Assembly (NCBI RefSeq): GCF_026167545.1
Contig: NZ_CP110678.1
Coordinates: forward strand, 1,423,501-1,487,500
Origin: Sphingomonas sp. S1-29
GTDB taxonomy: Bacteria; Pseudomonadota; Alphaproteobacteria; Sphingomonadales; Sphingomonadaceae
DNA length: 64,000 nucleotides
Direction: 5' to 3'
Shown here: in pieces, positions 47,785 to 58,172 of the stretch
Position numbering within the stretch: the first letter of the stretch is position 1
How the letters are laid out: every line of letters starts with the position of its first letter
Made by a program: the position numbers and the translations under genes
Notes under the pieces: model-generated
Seen by the model: only the letters and a program-made list of their open reading frames with translations
Database searches by the model: none
What the model was told of the DNA's origin: nothing

Positions 47785-48210
47785 TCAGACCAAGGCTTCG
47801 AGCAGGCCGATCAGCGGCTTGTCCGCCGGCGGCATTTCCATGCGGTGCAACTCCAGCGGACGCACCCAGCGAAGCGTGCTGGCGTGTCGCGCCTCGGGCA
47901 CGCCACGCCATTTGCGGCAGGCGTAAAGCAGCAGCAACAAATGCCGGTCGCCCAGCGGCTCGCTGGCGAACACCGCCGGCGCCAGACACGCCTGTTCGAC
48001 GTCGATCCCCAGTTCTTCGTGCAATTCGCGGATCAGTGCCGCCTCGGGGGTCTCGCCGGGTTCGACCTTGCCGCCGGGAAATTCCCATAGCCCCGCCATC
48101 GATCCCCCCGGCGGCCGCTGCTGCACCAGCACGCGCCCCTCGAGATCGATCAGCGCGGCAGCGACCACCAGCAAGGGCAACACGGGAGCGGAAGAAACCG
48201 GTGCGAGCAA
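47785..48210 (-). CDS. mutT: Nudix hydrolase (MutT-like)
   Basis: A 141-residue Nudix enzyme with a full box (GGKVEPGETPEAALIRELHEE then LGI) and the FPGG and QQRPPGGSMAGLWEF segments typical of MutT, which clears 8-oxo-dGTP. The TTG start at 48210 has AGAGG upstream; no earlier ATG is available. Divergent from a Flp pilin gene. Confidence 0.88.
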   Translation of the reverse strand: MLAPVSSAPVLPLLVVAAALIDLEGRVLVQQRPPGGSMAGLWEFPGGKVEPGETPEAALIRELHEELGIDVEQACLAPAVFASEPLGDRHLLLLLYACRKWRGVPEARHASTLRWVRPLELHRMEMPPADKPLIGLLEALV

Positions 48211-48263
48211 TATTTTTACCTCTGCTGGCGTAAGGCGTACGCCACGGATCGAGAGCGGAACCT

Positions 48264-48461
48264 ATGCGGCGATTTTTTTATGCGGCCAAGCGCCTCTTCG
48301 ACGACCGCCGCGGTGCTACCGCGGTGGAATATGGGCTGATTCTCGCGCTGGTGTTCCTGGCGATCGTCGGTGCGATCGCGGGGGTTGCCGATGCGACGAT
48401 CGGCATGTGGGACGGTGTGAGCACCGATGTCGAAGAAGTGACGACTGGCCGCACCGAATAG
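48264..48461 (+). CDS. Flp/Fap-type pilin 1
   Basis: A 65-residue type IVb pilin. The short leader is followed by the processing region DDRRGATAVEYGLILALVFL, with the conserved Glu-Tyr of Flp pilins in a single membrane helix, and a short acidic tail. No prepilin peptidase or tad assembly genes are in the window, so export machinery must be elsewhere. Confidence 0.85.
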   Translation: MRRFFYAAKRLFDDRRGATAVEYGLILALVFLAIVGAIAGVADATIGMWDGVSTDVEEVTTGRTE

Positions 48462-48581
48462 TTGCCGACACCGTCGGCGCTTAAACCATTTCTCAACCGT
48501 AGCCGCGCTATCCCCCCCAGGCTGGCCGGGGCTCCCCGAACAGCCGGGTTATTTTGAAGCTCTTATAGGATGGAGACCGGC

Positions 48582-48782
48582 ATGAAGACGATTCGCAAGA
48601 TTCTTTCGAACAACAAGGGCGCCACCGCCATTGAATACGGCCTGATCGCCGCACTGATCGCCGTCGCAGCGATCGCCGCAATGCAGGGCCTGGGCACCAG
48701 CCTGAACACGACTTTTAATGCGGTTTCAGCCGAAATGGGCGGCACCGGCGGCACCGGCGGCGGCACCGACGGCGGCACCTAA
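48582..48782 (+). CDS. Flp/Fap-type pilin 2
   Basis: A 66-residue type IVb pilin with the processing site region NNKGATAIEYGLIAALIAVA and a Gly/Thr-rich C-terminal tail (MGGTGGTGGGTDGGT). GGAG seven bases before the ATG at 48582 supports the start. It follows the first pilin with its own 120-base leader and ends before a strong terminator, suggesting high separate expression. Confidence 0.9.
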   Translation: MKTIRKILSNNKGATAIEYGLIAALIAVAAIAAMQGLGTSLNTTFNAVSAEMGGTGGTGGGTDGGT

Positions 48783-48801
48783 TAACTTTAGCAACTTAGC
48801 G

Positions 48802-48833
48802 AGAGCGGCCGGAATATCCCGGCCGCTCTTTTT
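48802..48833 (+). terminator. Rho-independent terminator after the pilin genes
   Basis: A perfect 11-bp stem (48802-48812 with 48819-48829) has a 6-base loop and runs straight into a T-run. It lies 19 bases after the second pilin and next to the stop of accA on the other strand. Confidence 0.9.
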
Positions 48834-49779
48834 ACCCCCGCCCCATCTTCAAAAACTTCTCACGCCGCGCCTTGCGCAGCGCCTCGGGCGTCTTGCCCTC
48901 GAGCTGACCCAACTCCTTCTCGATGGCATCGCCCAGCGACACGATCGCCGCGCCCGGATCACGGTGCGCGCCGCCCAGCGGCTCCGGAATCACCCGGTCG
49001 ATCACGCCCAGCGCCATCAGATCCTGCGCAGTGACCTTCATCGCCTCCGCCGCATCCGCCGCGCGATCGGCGGTGCGCCACAGGATCGATGCGCAGCCCT
49101 CGGGTGAAATCACCGAATACACCGCATGCTCGAACATCAGCACGGTATTGCCCGTCGCCAACGCCACCGCGCCGCCCGATCCGCCCTCGCCGACGATTGC
49201 CGACACCACCGGCACGCCCAGGTTCAGCAGCTGCTCGGTCGAGCGCGCGATCGCCTCGGCCTGGCCGCGCTCCTCGGCCTGCACGCCGGGGAACGCGCCC
49301 GAGGTGTCGACCAGCGTCACCACCGGCAGCCCGAATCGGTCGGCCAGCTGCATCAGCCGGATCGCCTTGCGATAGCCCTCGGGCTTGCCCATGCCGAAAT
49401 TGTGGCGCAGCCGGCTGGCGGTGTCGTCACCCTTTTCGTGGCCGAGCACCATCACGCGCTGCCCGCGGAACTTGCCGAAGCCGCCGATGATCGCCTGATC
49501 GTCGGCAAAGGCGCGGTCGCCGCCCAGCGGCATGAAATCGTCGATCAGCGCAGCGACATAATGCTTGAAATGTGGCCGCTCGGGGTGGCGCGCGACCTGG
49601 GTCTTCTGCCACGGGGTCAGCCGCGCATAGGTCTCGCGCAGCATCCGGTCGGACTTGACCTGGATGCGCTTGACCTCGGCATCGATGTCGAGCTCGCCGC
49701 CCGCCGCGGTTTCGCGCAATTCGTCGATCCTGCCCTGCAGTTCGGCGATCGGTTTTTCGAAGTCTAGGAAGCTTGCCAT
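48832..49779 (-). CDS. accA: Acetyl-CoA carboxylase carboxyltransferase, alpha subunit
   Basis: A 315-residue subunit that with AccD transfers CO2 from biotin carrier to acetyl-CoA, the first step of fatty-acid synthesis. [31 protein letters not shown] and [20 protein letters not shown] are AccA signatures, as is [17 protein letters not shown]. It is downstream of xerD with 13 bases between. Confidence 0.96.
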   Translation of the reverse strand: MASFLDFEKPIAELQGRIDELRETAAGGELDIDAEVKRIQVKSDRMLRETYARLTPWQKTQVARHPERPHFKHYVAALIDDFMPLGGDRAFADDQAIIGGFGKFRGQRVMVLGHEKGDDTASRLRHNFGMGKPEGYRKAIRLMQLADRFGLPVVTLVDTSGAFPGVQAEERGQAEAIARSTEQLLNLGVPVVSAIVGEGGSGGAVALATGNTVLMFEHAVYSVISPEGCASILWRTADRAADAAEAMKVTAQDLMALGVIDRVIPEPLGGAHRDPGAAIVSLGDAIEKELGQLEGKTPEALRKARREKFLKMGRG

Positions 49780-49792
49780 GTGGCCGCTGCGG

Positions 49793-50716
49793 TTACGTGC
49801 GCCGCGCCGCCGCGTCAACGAGCGGATGGCGTTCGTTGACCAGCGCGACCAGCCGGCTGGCGTCGACATGGGTGTAGATTTCGGTGGTCGCGATGTCGGC
49901 ATGCCCCAGCATCGCCTGCAGCGCGCGCAGATCGGCGCCGCCCGACAGCAGATGCGTCGCGAAGGCGTGGCGCAGCACGTGCGGGCTCACCCGATCGGGC
50001 GGGATACCCGCCTCGGCCGCCAGCGCCTTGAGCAACTGGTACAAGCGGATCCGCGTCAGATGCCCGGTGCGCGAGGGGAACAGGAACGCGCGATCGGCGG
50101 GCACCTGCGCGCGCCACACCGCCACCGCGGCGCGCGCGCGATCCGAGATCGGCACCATCCGTTCACGCCCGCCCTTGCCCTTGAGGATGCACCAGGGCCG
50201 ATCGGGCGAGATCGCGCCGCGCGCCAGCGACACGAGTTCGGTCGCGCGCAGCCCAGACCCATAGAGCAGCTCGACCAAGGCCGACAGCCGCAGGTCGTTG
50301 GGGTCGGCGGGCACCCGCGCGATCCGGTCGGCGATCGCGGCGAACAGCCGGTCGACATCGGCGATCGACAGCGTCTTGGGCAAGGATCGCGCAGGCCCGG
50401 GGCGCGGCAGCGCTTCCGACGGATCATCGGTGCGGAAGCCCTCGTCGGCCAGGAAGCCGAAGAACCGCCGCAGCGCCGCCGCCTTGCGCGCGACGCTGCT
50501 GCGCGCGAGCGGCATCCATTGCTCGGCAACCGACTGCAGCGCCGCGGCATCGGCGACCGCGAGCCCGCCGCGCAAATGCTCGGACGCCAGCCGCAGGTCG
50601 GTCTCATACGCCGCCAGCGTGTTGCGCGCCGCGCCGGCTTCGGCCGACATCATCTCGAGGAACCGCTCGATCAGCGCCCGATCCTCGCTCGGCGCGCGAT
50701 CGGCGGCGTCGGTCAA
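49793..50716 (-). CDS. xerD: XerD-type tyrosine recombinase
   Basis: A 307-residue site-specific recombinase expected to resolve chromosome dimers at dif. A SAM-like N-terminal domain is followed by the catalytic residues: Arg in GSGLRATEL, Lys in [24 protein letters not shown] (His-x-x-Arg), and [15 protein letters not shown] with the His and nucleophilic Tyr. The TTG start overlaps the stop of the 596-aa gene (TTGA). It looks like a housekeeping Xer protein rather than a phage integrase. Confidence 0.88.
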   Translation of the reverse strand: MTDAADRAPSEDRALIERFLEMMSAEAGAARNTLAAYETDLRLASEHLRGGLAVADAAALQSVAEQWMPLARSSVARKAAALRRFFGFLADEGFRTDDPSEALPRPGPARSLPKTLSIADVDRLFAAIADRIARVPADPNDLRLSALVELLYGSGLRATELVSLARGAISPDRPWCILKGKGGRERMVPISDRARAAVAVWRAQVPADRAFLFPSRTGHLTRIRLYQLLKALAAEAGIPPDRVSPHVLRHAFATHLLSGGADLRALQAMLGHADIATTEIYTHVDASRLVALVNERHPLVDAAARRT

Positions 50717-52503
50717 GCGCGCGCGATCGCCTCGGCGGCGATCATCCGCGCTTCGCCCTCGAGCCCGACGGCGGTCAGCGCAGCGGTGATGTGGAACAGC
50801 GCGGCGGGCGACACCGCCGACCAATCGGTCGTCTGCATCCCCAGCGCCGCCAGCACCAGCACCGTCGCGGGCTGGCGATTACGCGCCGCCTGCGCGATCG
50901 CGCGGGTCCAGGCATTCTGGTCGCCGATCCGTACCTCGAACGATTGCGCCAGGTCCTCGACCGATTCCTCGGCGACACGCCCGGTGCCCGCCATGCCCGC
51001 AAAGAACAGCTGCGCCTTGCGCGCGGTCGCGCCGCCGCGATACGCCGAGACGGTGTTCGCCGAGACCGGCGCGCGCGCATCGGGATCGGAAAGCAGGATC
51101 ATCGCCCAGGCATCCGATCCTTCGGGTGCCACGTCACGCCAGCGCGCCGCGGGCCGGTCGAGCCCCGCGCTCAGCATCGAGGCGACCAGCGAATCGGCGG
51201 CCTCGACCTGCTCGGCCGCGGGGACGATCCGTGTCGCCGCACGCGCGGTAAGGATGTGCCGCGCATGGCGAACGCGCGCGTCGGTCGGCTCGCTCCACAG
51301 CCGGCGCATCACCGCGATTCGCTCGCTGGCGGTACCCGCGGTATAGGCGGTGCGCAGGTCGCTCGCGATGCCGGCATCGGCGCTCGATGCCTCGTCCGAC
51401 GCTTCGACCGCGCCCCACAGGTCGACCAATGCCGCGTTAGACAAAACCCCCCAGCTCGCCCCCAGTTCGGCGGCGCGCAGCCGCGTCTGCGGTGCCAGTG
51501 CGGGCGACAAAGCCTGCCATGATCGAACATGTGGTCCGACCGTCTGGATCAGCTCGTCGGGGATCGCGACCCCGGTCGCCATCGCCAGCCCGTAATGCCA
51601 GGCGGTGAGCTGCTGGACGTCGTCCCATTCGATCGTCACCGCGCGGCGGCCTTGCGCGCCCGCCCCCACCACCTTTTCGGCGAGCAGCAAATTGGTGCCG
51701 TTGGCGACGCGCGCGCGGCGCGCGGCGTCGATGATCTGCCCCGCACGCTTTGGCTCGCCCGCCAGCCCGGCGCACATCGCCTCGACCAGTTCCCAGCCCG
51801 CCTCGTTAGTGGTCGGCCGTGCAAAGGGTTCGAGCGGACACAAGCCCCCCGGATCGCCCGCCGCCAGCGCCGCCTGCATCGCGACCTGGTATAATTTAGG
51901 CGTGTAATTCTGGGTATCGACACCCTGGACGACGCTGCGCGCGCCCATCGCCTCGCCCATGCGAATCAGCAGCCACGCGCGCTCGGCAGCGAAGTCGGCA
52001 CCGTTCACCCGCGCCGGCGTGTCGAGCTGCGACAACAGCATCCGCCGTAGCGCGATCGACAGCCAGCGCGACGCGATCGGCGCTTCGATCCGCCGCATCA
52101 AGCCTTCGAGATACACGCCATCGGCATCGCCGAACGCATCGGGCGCGAGCCCGCCATTCTCCATCCCGATCCGCCCCACCCGCGCGGTCGAGCGGCGTGC
52201 ATATACCGGCAGCTCATATTCGAGCAGCTCGGCGGCGGTCAGCGGCGTCGGGGTTGGCGTGGGGGTCGGCGACGGCGTCGGCGTCGGGCTGGGGGTCGGC
52301 CCCGGCAGCGGCTGGACCATCGGCGGCGGCACCGCGCCGGTCGGACGCGGTCCAGGGGCGGGCGTCGGTGCCGGCGCTACCGGATCGCCGAACCCCGGCG
52401 GCAGCAGCGATTCGGGCGCGTCACGATCCTGCGCGGAGAGGACGCCCCCCGCGAGCAGCACCGCCAGCGCGCCAGCGGCGACGCTAGTTCGAGAGATTTT
52501 CAA
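50713..52503 (-). CDS. Exported alpha-helical protein with Pro/Thr linker
   Basis: A 596-residue protein with a signal peptide (ending GGVLSAQ), a Pro/Thr-rich linker at residues 55-88 and a long Ala-rich helical domain resembling TPR-type solenoids. I recognise no catalytic motif. It starts at TTG 52503 with AAGGTGG upstream, overlaps a small membrane protein gene and is coupled to xerD. Probably periplasmic; function unknown. Confidence 0.78.
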   Translation of the reverse strand: MKISRTSVAAGALAVLLAGGVLSAQDRDAPESLLPPGFGDPVAPAPTPAPGPRPTGAVPPPMVQPLPGPTPSPTPTPSPTPTPTPTPLTAAELLEYELPVYARRSTARVGRIGMENGGLAPDAFGDADGVYLEGLMRRIEAPIASRWLSIALRRMLLSQLDTPARVNGADFAAERAWLLIRMGEAMGARSVVQGVDTQNYTPKLYQVAMQAALAAGDPGGLCPLEPFARPTTNEAGWELVEAMCAGLAGEPKRAGQIIDAARRARVANGTNLLLAEKVVGAGAQGRRAVTIEWDDVQQLTAWHYGLAMATGVAIPDELIQTVGPHVRSWQALSPALAPQTRLRAAELGASWGVLSNAALVDLWGAVEASDEASSADAGIASDLRTAYTAGTASERIAVMRRLWSEPTDARVRHARHILTARAATRIVPAAEQVEAADSLVASMLSAGLDRPAARWRDVAPEGSDAWAMILLSDPDARAPVSANTVSAYRGGATARKAQLFFAGMAGTGRVAEESVEDLAQSFEVRIGDQNAWTRAIAQAARNRQPATVLVLAALGMQTTDWSAVSPAALFHITAALTAVGLEGEARMIAAEAIARA

Positions 52504-52621
52504 GCGGCACCACCTTTTCGACCGTGACCGGCGCCTTAGTGGCGTCGCGACCCGACAGGTAGAACAGCCCGCCGACCAGCAGGACGATGACGACGACGAG
52601 AATCACAAGCGAACGGGACAT
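52484..52621 (-). CDS. Small membrane-anchored peptide, 45 residues
   Basis: A single membrane helix (SLVILVVVIVLLVGGLFYL) follows the start and a short tail (KAPVTVEKVVPLENLSN) ends at TAG. It overlaps the start of the 596-aa gene by 20 bases and opens this run of genes. The overlap suggests coupled translation; no family is recognised. Confidence 0.68.
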   Translation of the reverse strand: MSRSLVILVVVIVLLVGGLFYLSGRDATKAPVTVEKVVPLENLSN

Positions 52622-52738
52622 GCGGGGGTTCGAAACCTTCGTTGGGCGACTGCTTTGGTGAGTAGCAAGCGCGCCTGGGCAAATAGCACGCGCCGCCTTT
52701 TGCCCGACACGCCCCCTGGCTGTATAGCCCCGGCGACC

Positions 52739-53278
52739 ATGCTGCAAACCCATCCCCCCGCATCCGCGACGAATGACCGCGCCATCGTCCTTGTCGGGCT
52801 GATGGGGGCGGGCAAATCGACCGTCGGCCGCCGGCTCGCCGCGCGGTTGCACCTGCCCTTCGTCGATGCCGATACCGAGATCGAGGTTGCCGCGGGCATG
52901 TCGGTGAGCGACATTTTCGAACGCTTCGGCGAAGCGCATTTCCGCGACGGCGAGCGCCGGGTGATCGCGCGGCTGATCGACGGCACGCGCAAGGTGATCG
53001 CCACCGGCGGCGGCGCCTTCGTCAATCCCGAGACGCGCGCGCTGATCCTCGACCAGGCGCTGGCGATCTGGCTCGACGCCGAGCCGCAAGTGCTCGCCGA
53101 GCGCGTCCGCCGCCGCGACACCCGCCCGTTGCTGCGCGGGCGCGATCCGTACGCGGTACTCGCCGAACTGGCGGCGGTGCGAAACCCGTTTTACGCGCTC
53201 GCGCCGCTGCGGATCACCAGCTACGACGCGCCGCACGAAACCACGGTGAATGCGATATTGGAGGCCATCGGGCGATGA
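52739..53278 (+). CDS. aroK: Shikimate kinase
   Basis: A 179-residue kinase that phosphorylates shikimate in aromatic amino-acid synthesis. The Walker A loop GLMGAGKSTVGRRLA, DADTEIE with the Asp pair, and TGGGAFVNPETR are family motifs; RPLLRGRDP is the lid. Its stop overlaps the aroB start (ATGA), an operon seen in many bacteria. Confidence 0.95.
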   Translation: MLQTHPPASATNDRAIVLVGLMGAGKSTVGRRLAARLHLPFVDADTEIEVAAGMSVSDIFERFGEAHFRDGERRVIARLIDGTRKVIATGGGAFVNPETRALILDQALAIWLDAEPQVLAERVRRRDTRPLLRGRDPYAVLAELAAVRNPFYALAPLRITSYDAPHETTVNAILEAIGR

Positions 53279-54381
53279 CGACGATCAAGGTGGCGCTGGC
53301 CGAACGCGGATACGACGTGCGGATCGAGGCGGGGCTGCTCGCGCGTGCGGGCGAAGCGCTCGCGCCGCTGGCACGCGGCCGCGCTATGGCGATCGTCACC
53401 GACGAGAATCTTGCCCCCCATCTCGCAACCTTGCGCGCCAGCCTCGACGCCGCAGGGATTGCCAGCCACCCGATCATCCTGCCGCCGGGCGAGGGCACCA
53501 AGAGCTGGGCGATGCTCGCCGAGCTGACCGACCAATTGCTCGCGCTCGGCGTCGAGCGGTCGGATCATGTCATTGCGCTGGGCGGCGGCGTGATTGGCGA
53601 CCTCGTGGGCTTTGCCTGCGCGATCCTCAAGCGCGGCTGCCAGTTCGTGCAGATCCCCACCTCCTTGCTCGCGCAGGTCGATTCGTCGGTCGGCGGCAAG
53701 ACCGCGATCAACACGCCGGCGGGCAAGAATTTGGTCGGCGCGTTCCACCAGCCCGCCCTGGTGCTGATCGACCCCACCGTGCTCGACACGCTGCCGCCGC
53801 GCCAGGTGCGTGCGGGCTATGCCGAGATCGTCAAATACGGCCTGATCGACGATGCCGATTTCTTCGCCTGGTGCGAGGCGAACGGCGCGGCGCTGATCGC
53901 CGGCGATCCCGAAGCGCGGCTCCACGCGATCGCCCACGCGGTCGCCGCCAAGGCGCGGATCGTCGCCGAGGATGAGCGCGAGACCACCGGCAAGCGCGCG
54001 CTGCTCAACCTCGGCCACACCTTCGGCCACGCGCTCGAGGCCGAAACGGGCTTTTCCGACCGGCTGCTCCACGGCGAAGGCGTCGCGGCGGGCATGGCGC
54101 TCGCCTTCGGCTTTTCCGCCGCGCACGGCATCGCGCCACAAGCCGATGCCGACCGGGTAGCCGCGCACCTGCGCGCGGTAGGCCTGCCCGACGGCCTTGG
54201 CAGCGCGCAGGTCGATGCCGATGGCGCGCGGCTGGTCGACCATATGGCGCACGACAAGAAGATGGCGGGCGGCACCCTCCCCTTCCTGCTCGCGCGCGGA
54301 ATCGGCCAAACCTATCTCGACCGGAACGTGGACCTGACCGACGTCGCCACCTTCCTCGACGCCCAGCGCGTCCCCGCCTGA
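53275..54381 (+). CDS. aroB: 3-dehydroquinate synthase
   Basis: A 368-residue NAD- and zinc-dependent enzyme converting DAHP to 3-dehydroquinate. [19 protein letters not shown] and [20 protein letters not shown] (substrate/NAD binding), then [12 protein letters not shown] (zinc His) are hallmarks. Translation is coupled to aroK; downstream a DUF2256 gene begins in the stop codon. Confidence 0.96.
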   Translation: MTTIKVALAERGYDVRIEAGLLARAGEALAPLARGRAMAIVTDENLAPHLATLRASLDAAGIASHPIILPPGEGTKSWAMLAELTDQLLALGVERSDHVIALGGGVIGDLVGFACAILKRGCQFVQIPTSLLAQVDSSVGGKTAINTPAGKNLVGAFHQPALVLIDPTVLDTLPPRQVRAGYAEIVKYGLIDDADFFAWCEANGAALIAGDPEARLHAIAHAVAAKARIVAEDERETTGKRALLNLGHTFGHALEAETGFSDRLLHGEGVAAGMALAFGFSAAHGIAPQADADRVAAHLRAVGLPDGLGSAQVDADGARLVDHMAHDKKMAGGTLPFLLARGIGQTYLDRNVDLTDVATFLDAQRVPA

Positions 54382-54563
54382 TGCCCCGCGGCGTCGCCAA
54401 GCGCGACCTGCCGACCAAGACCTGTTCGGTCTGCCAACGCCCCTTCGCCTGGCGCAAGAAGTGGGAGCGCGATTGGGAGAATGTCGTGTATTGTTCGGAC
54501 AAGTGCCGGGGGGTGGGGAAGAAGCAGGCATCGGCGGCGAAGCCAGACCGCGGCGATGCGTAA
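54381..54563 (+). CDS. DUF2256 small zinc-ribbon-like protein
   Basis: A 60-residue basic protein with [20 protein letters not shown] and [10 protein letters not shown], four Cys in a likely zinc-binding arrangement typical of DUF2256. It starts within the aroB stop (TGATG) and so is translated with it. Function unknown. Confidence 0.9.
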   Translation: MPRGVAKRDLPTKTCSVCQRPFAWRKKWERDWENVVYCSDKCRGVGKKQASAAKPDRGDA

Positions 54564-56052
54564 GATGGCCGCCAAGCCCCTCGTAATCGCGCGCAGGGGC
54601 TCGACCGGTCTGGCCATCAGCTTCGCGCTGCTCCTGCTGGCCGGATGCGACCGCAATCGCGGGCAGCCGCCACGCGCCAATGACGCCATCGTCATCGAAC
54701 CACAGCCATCGATCCTCGCCGTCCCGGTCGAAGCCGAACTCGGCAATCTCGCGCGACTGATCGAAGGCGAAGTGCCGGCGCAGCTTTGGCGGATCGACAA
54801 GCCCGGCCAGACCTGCGTCGCCAGCAAACGCGTCGACCTGGGGATCGCCACCGTCAAGACCCCGACGATCAAATGCCGCATCGTCGGATCGGTCACGCGC
54901 GGCCGGGTCGCGCTCGCCGGCAAGGGCGAGGATATCGAGATCACGATACCCTTGCGTGCCGTCGTGAGCGCCGTGGATGTCGGCGGGGTGCTCAAGCGCG
55001 AGACCGCTACCGCCGACGCCATCGTCACCGCGCGCATGCGGATAACCTTCGCCCGAGATTGGACGCCGCGCGCCACGATGCGCATCGCCTATGACTGGAC
55101 CGACACGCCGCATATCGAGTTTCTGGGCCAGCGCATCGACTTTACCGCGCAGGCAGAGCGCCAGCTCGCGCCGATCTTGGCGCGGCTCGAGCGCAACCTG
55201 CCCGCCGAGTTGGGCAAGATGGGATTGCGCGACGCTATTGCCGGCGCCTGGACCGCCGCCTTCACCACCATCTCGCTCAACCGCGAAAATCCGGCGGCGT
55301 GGATGCGGATCGCGCCGCGCGAATTACGCTATGGCGGCTATACGATCGCCGACGGCCGATTGCGGCTGAACCTGGGCCTGCGCGCGATCACCGAGACGCA
55401 TATCGGCAACCGCCCGCCGCCCCCCGAACCAACCCCGCTGCCGCCGATGCAGCCGGTTGCCACGCCCGTCGGTCGGCTTGCCTTCTTCATTCCGGTAATT
55501 GCCGACTATCGCGTGCTCGAACCCGTGCTCATGAAAGCGCTGCGTCGGCGATCCGCCCGACCGTTCGACATTCCAGGGCTGGACCCGGTGCGCGCTCGGT
55601 TCGAAAAGGTCGAGATATACGGGACGACCAATGGACGAATCGCGGTCGGCTTGACCTTCACCGCGCTCGAAGCGGGCGACACCAAGCCCACCCACGGCAC
55701 CGTCTGGATGACCGGAAAGCCCGTCACGCGCCCCGATTCGCGCGCGATCGGCTTCGAAGACTTCGCGGTCAGCGGCACCACCGACATGACCGGCGGCGAT
55801 CTGATACTCGACCTGGTCAACGCGCCCGGCGTGGCGCCGATGATCGCGGGCCTGCTGGCGCAGAATTTCGAGCGTGATTACGCCAAATTGATCGGCAAGG
55901 TCGATCGCGCGATCGCCAACCAGCGACAGGACCGCGTCATCATCCGCGCCGATCTCGAACGAACGCGTACCGGGCAACTGCAGGCGGCCGGCCAGGGGCT
56001 GTACCTGCCGGTCTGGGCCGAGGGCACCGCCTCGATCACCGTGACGCCCTAG
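54556..56052 (+). CDS. DUF4403 family lipoprotein
   Basis: A 498-residue lipoprotein with lipobox LLLLAGC after a basic N-region, and DUF4403 domains ([32 protein letters not shown]). The family is periplasmic/outer-membrane associated with unknown role, possibly related to lipid-binding. The ATG at 54556 overlaps the end of the DUF2256 gene by 8 bases. Confidence 0.85.
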   Translation: MRKMAAKPLVIARRGSTGLAISFALLLLAGCDRNRGQPPRANDAIVIEPQPSILAVPVEAELGNLARLIEGEVPAQLWRIDKPGQTCVASKRVDLGIATVKTPTIKCRIVGSVTRGRVALAGKGEDIEITIPLRAVVSAVDVGGVLKRETATADAIVTARMRITFARDWTPRATMRIAYDWTDTPHIEFLGQRIDFTAQAERQLAPILARLERNLPAELGKMGLRDAIAGAWTAAFTTISLNRENPAAWMRIAPRELRYGGYTIADGRLRLNLGLRAITETHIGNRPPPPEPTPLPPMQPVATPVGRLAFFIPVIADYRVLEPVLMKALRRRSARPFDIPGLDPVRARFEKVEIYGTTNGRIAVGLTFTALEAGDTKPTHGTVWMTGKPVTRPDSRAIGFEDFAVSGTTDMTGGDLILDLVNAPGVAPMIAGLLAQNFERDYAKLIGKVDRAIANQRQDRVIIRADLERTRTGQLQAAGQGLYLPVWAEGTASITVTP

Positions 56053-56067
56053 GCTTGGGCGGGCGCC

Positions 56068-56400
56068 CTACCCCCGCACCCCATGCCACCCCAGCCACAA
56101 CCACCCGACGATCAGCAACGTCCCCCCGATCGGCGTCACCGCGCCCAGCCAACGCGGTGCGCCCAACGCCATCGCGTAGAGCGTGCCCGCGAACACCAGC
56201 CCGCCGGCCAGGAACAGCCACGCCGGCACCCGCGCGCCGAGCTGGAGCACCGCCACCGCCGCCACCGCATGGACCAGTTGGTACATGCCCCCGGTGCGCA
56301 GCCATTCGGCGGCCTGCGCCTGCGCGCCGTGCGCGCCGAACGCGCCCGCCGCCACTGCCATCGCGCCCGAAAGCCCCGCCAGCACCACGATCATGTTCAT
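56068..56400 (-). CDS. DUF423 family membrane protein
   Basis: A 110-residue protein with four hydrophobic helices and the DUF423 motifs GAFGAHG and YQLVHAVA. Function of the family is unknown. It overlaps the KefC-like gene by four bases (ATGA), so both are in one operon. Confidence 0.88.
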   Translation of the reverse strand: MNMIVVLAGLSGAMAVAAGAFGAHGAQAQAAEWLRTGGMYQLVHAVAAVAVLQLGARVPAWLFLAGGLVFAGTLYAMALGAPRWLGAVTPIGGTLLIVGWLWLGWHGVRG

Positions 56401-58172
56401 CCCGCTTCCTCCGCCTGCCGCTGCTGGCGCGCCTGCGAGAACATCTCGTCGCGCCCGGCATAGATGCTGCCGCTGTCGGCCTGCAGCTTCAGCCGCGCCT
56501 CGTCGAGCCGGCGATATTCATCCTCGGTCCGCTCGACCTCACCCTCGTCGACGCCGACGCACGCCATCGCCAGCCGTGCCATCGCGATCGCCGATTCATA
56601 GACTTCGCGCACCGTCGCCTCGACCGGCGCGCCCGCCAGCCGCATCACCGCGCGGCGATCGACTACGCGCAGGAATTGCGAGGGCTGCGGGAAGGCCTGT
56701 TTGATCGCGGTCAGCGCCTCGGTATCGAGCTGGTCGCCGTCGAGGCAGAACATCAGCAGCTCGGCATCGGCGGCGCCCGCCAGCCGCAACAGGTCGATGC
56801 GGGTGCCGTCGCCATAATAGACCTTCATGCCGAAATCGCGCGCGACCTCGATCGTTTCGGGATCGGTGTCGATGATCGTCACCGACAGCCCCTGGCCGAT
56901 CAGCATCTGCGCCACCGTCTGGCCGAAACGACCATAGCCGACCACCACCGCGCTGGCGCCATCGTGGCGCGGCGGATCGAGCGCCGAGCCGTCGCCCGCG
57001 GCGGGCTCGGCACGGAAGCGCTTGGTGAACATCATCAGGAATGGCGTGGTCGCCATCGACAGCGTGATGATCGCGCCGAACACGCTCGCCGCCTCGGGCG
57101 CGATCAGCAACGCCGCCTGCGCCTGCGCGAACAGCACGAAGCCGAACTCGCCGCCTTGGCTGAGCAGCATGCCCAGCGCCAGCGCGGGCCGCCACGGCAT
57201 CCTGAACAACAACGCAAGGCCAAAGATCACCGCGCCCTTGGTCACGATCAGCGCCAGCGCCATGCCGAACACGAAGAGCGGCCGCTCGGCGATCGCGCTC
57301 AAGTCGAGCAGCATGCCGACCGCGAGGAAGAACAATCCGAGCAGGATCGAGCGGAACGGCTCGACATCGGCCTCGAGCTCGTGGCGATACGGGCTGTCGG
57401 CCAGCATCACCCCGGCGACGAACGCGCCGAGCGCCATCGACAGCCCCAGCGCCTGCATGATCGCCGCCGCTGCGATGACGGTGAACAGCCCGGCGAACAC
57501 GAACATCTCGCGCTCGCCCAGATTGCCGATCAATGTGAACAACGGGCGCAGGATGAAGCGGCCGGCGAGGATCAGGCCGATGACGGCGAGCACGGTGTTG
57601 ACCGCGAGCAGCCAGCCCGGCGGGCCGGCGGCATCGGCGGGGTTGCGCGACATCGCCGCGACGATGGTGATCAGCGGGACGATCGACAAATCCTGCAGCA
57701 GCAGGATCGAAAAGGCGCGCTCGCCGAAGGGTGTCTTCAACCGCCCCGCCGATTGTAGCATCGGCAGCACCTGCGCGGTCGAGGACAAAGCGAGCGGCAG
57801 CCCGAGCGCGAACGCCGCGGCGAGCGAGAACCCCGCCCCGCCCCAGATCACCGCGCTCACTGCCAGCCCGCACAGTACGACCTGCAACAGCCCGAGGCCG
57901 AAAATGTCGTGCCGCAGCCGCCACAGCCGCTGCGGGCTGAGCTCGAGCCCGACGAGGAACAGCAGCAGCGTGATCCCGAGCTCGGCGAACCCCAGCTTGC
58001 TCTCGGCATCGCCGACCAGCCCAAGCACTTGCGGCCCGACCACCGCGCCCGCGACCAGATAGCCGAGCGTCGCACCCAGCCCCAGCTTGCGGAACAGCAG
58101 GACGAAGACCAAAGCCGCGCCGAGCAGCGGCGCGAATTCGCGAACGAAGCTCAGTTCGCCATGCGCTTCCAT
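56397..58172 (-). CDS. CPA2 cation/proton antiporter, KefC-like
   Basis: A 591-residue transporter with about 12 membrane helices (LGATLGYLVAGAVVGPQVLG, GAFVAGVMLADSPYR) followed by a TrkA-N/RCK domain with the nucleotide-binding VVGYGRFGQTVAQMLI. Such proteins exchange K+ or Na+ for protons and may be gated by glutathione adducts (Kef) or nucleotide. The ion is not determined by sequence. It lies between the Fe-S scaffold gene and DUF423, overlapping both by four bases. Confidence 0.9.
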   Translation of the reverse strand: MEAHGELSFVREFAPLLGAALVFVLLFRKLGLGATLGYLVAGAVVGPQVLGLVGDAESKLGFAELGITLLLFLVGLELSPQRLWRLRHDIFGLGLLQVVLCGLAVSAVIWGGAGFSLAAAFALGLPLALSSTAQVLPMLQSAGRLKTPFGERAFSILLLQDLSIVPLITIVAAMSRNPADAAGPPGWLLAVNTVLAVIGLILAGRFILRPLFTLIGNLGEREMFVFAGLFTVIAAAAIMQALGLSMALGAFVAGVMLADSPYRHELEADVEPFRSILLGLFFLAVGMLLDLSAIAERPLFVFGMALALIVTKGAVIFGLALLFRMPWRPALALGMLLSQGGEFGFVLFAQAQAALLIAPEAASVFGAIITLSMATTPFLMMFTKRFRAEPAAGDGSALDPPRHDGASAVVVGYGRFGQTVAQMLIGQGLSVTIIDTDPETIEVARDFGMKVYYGDGTRIDLLRLAGAADAELLMFCLDGDQLDTEALTAIKQAFPQPSQFLRVVDRRAVMRLAGAPVEATVREVYESAIAMARLAMACVGVDEGEVERTEDEYRRLDEARLKLQADSGSIYAGRDEMFSQARQQRQAEEAG

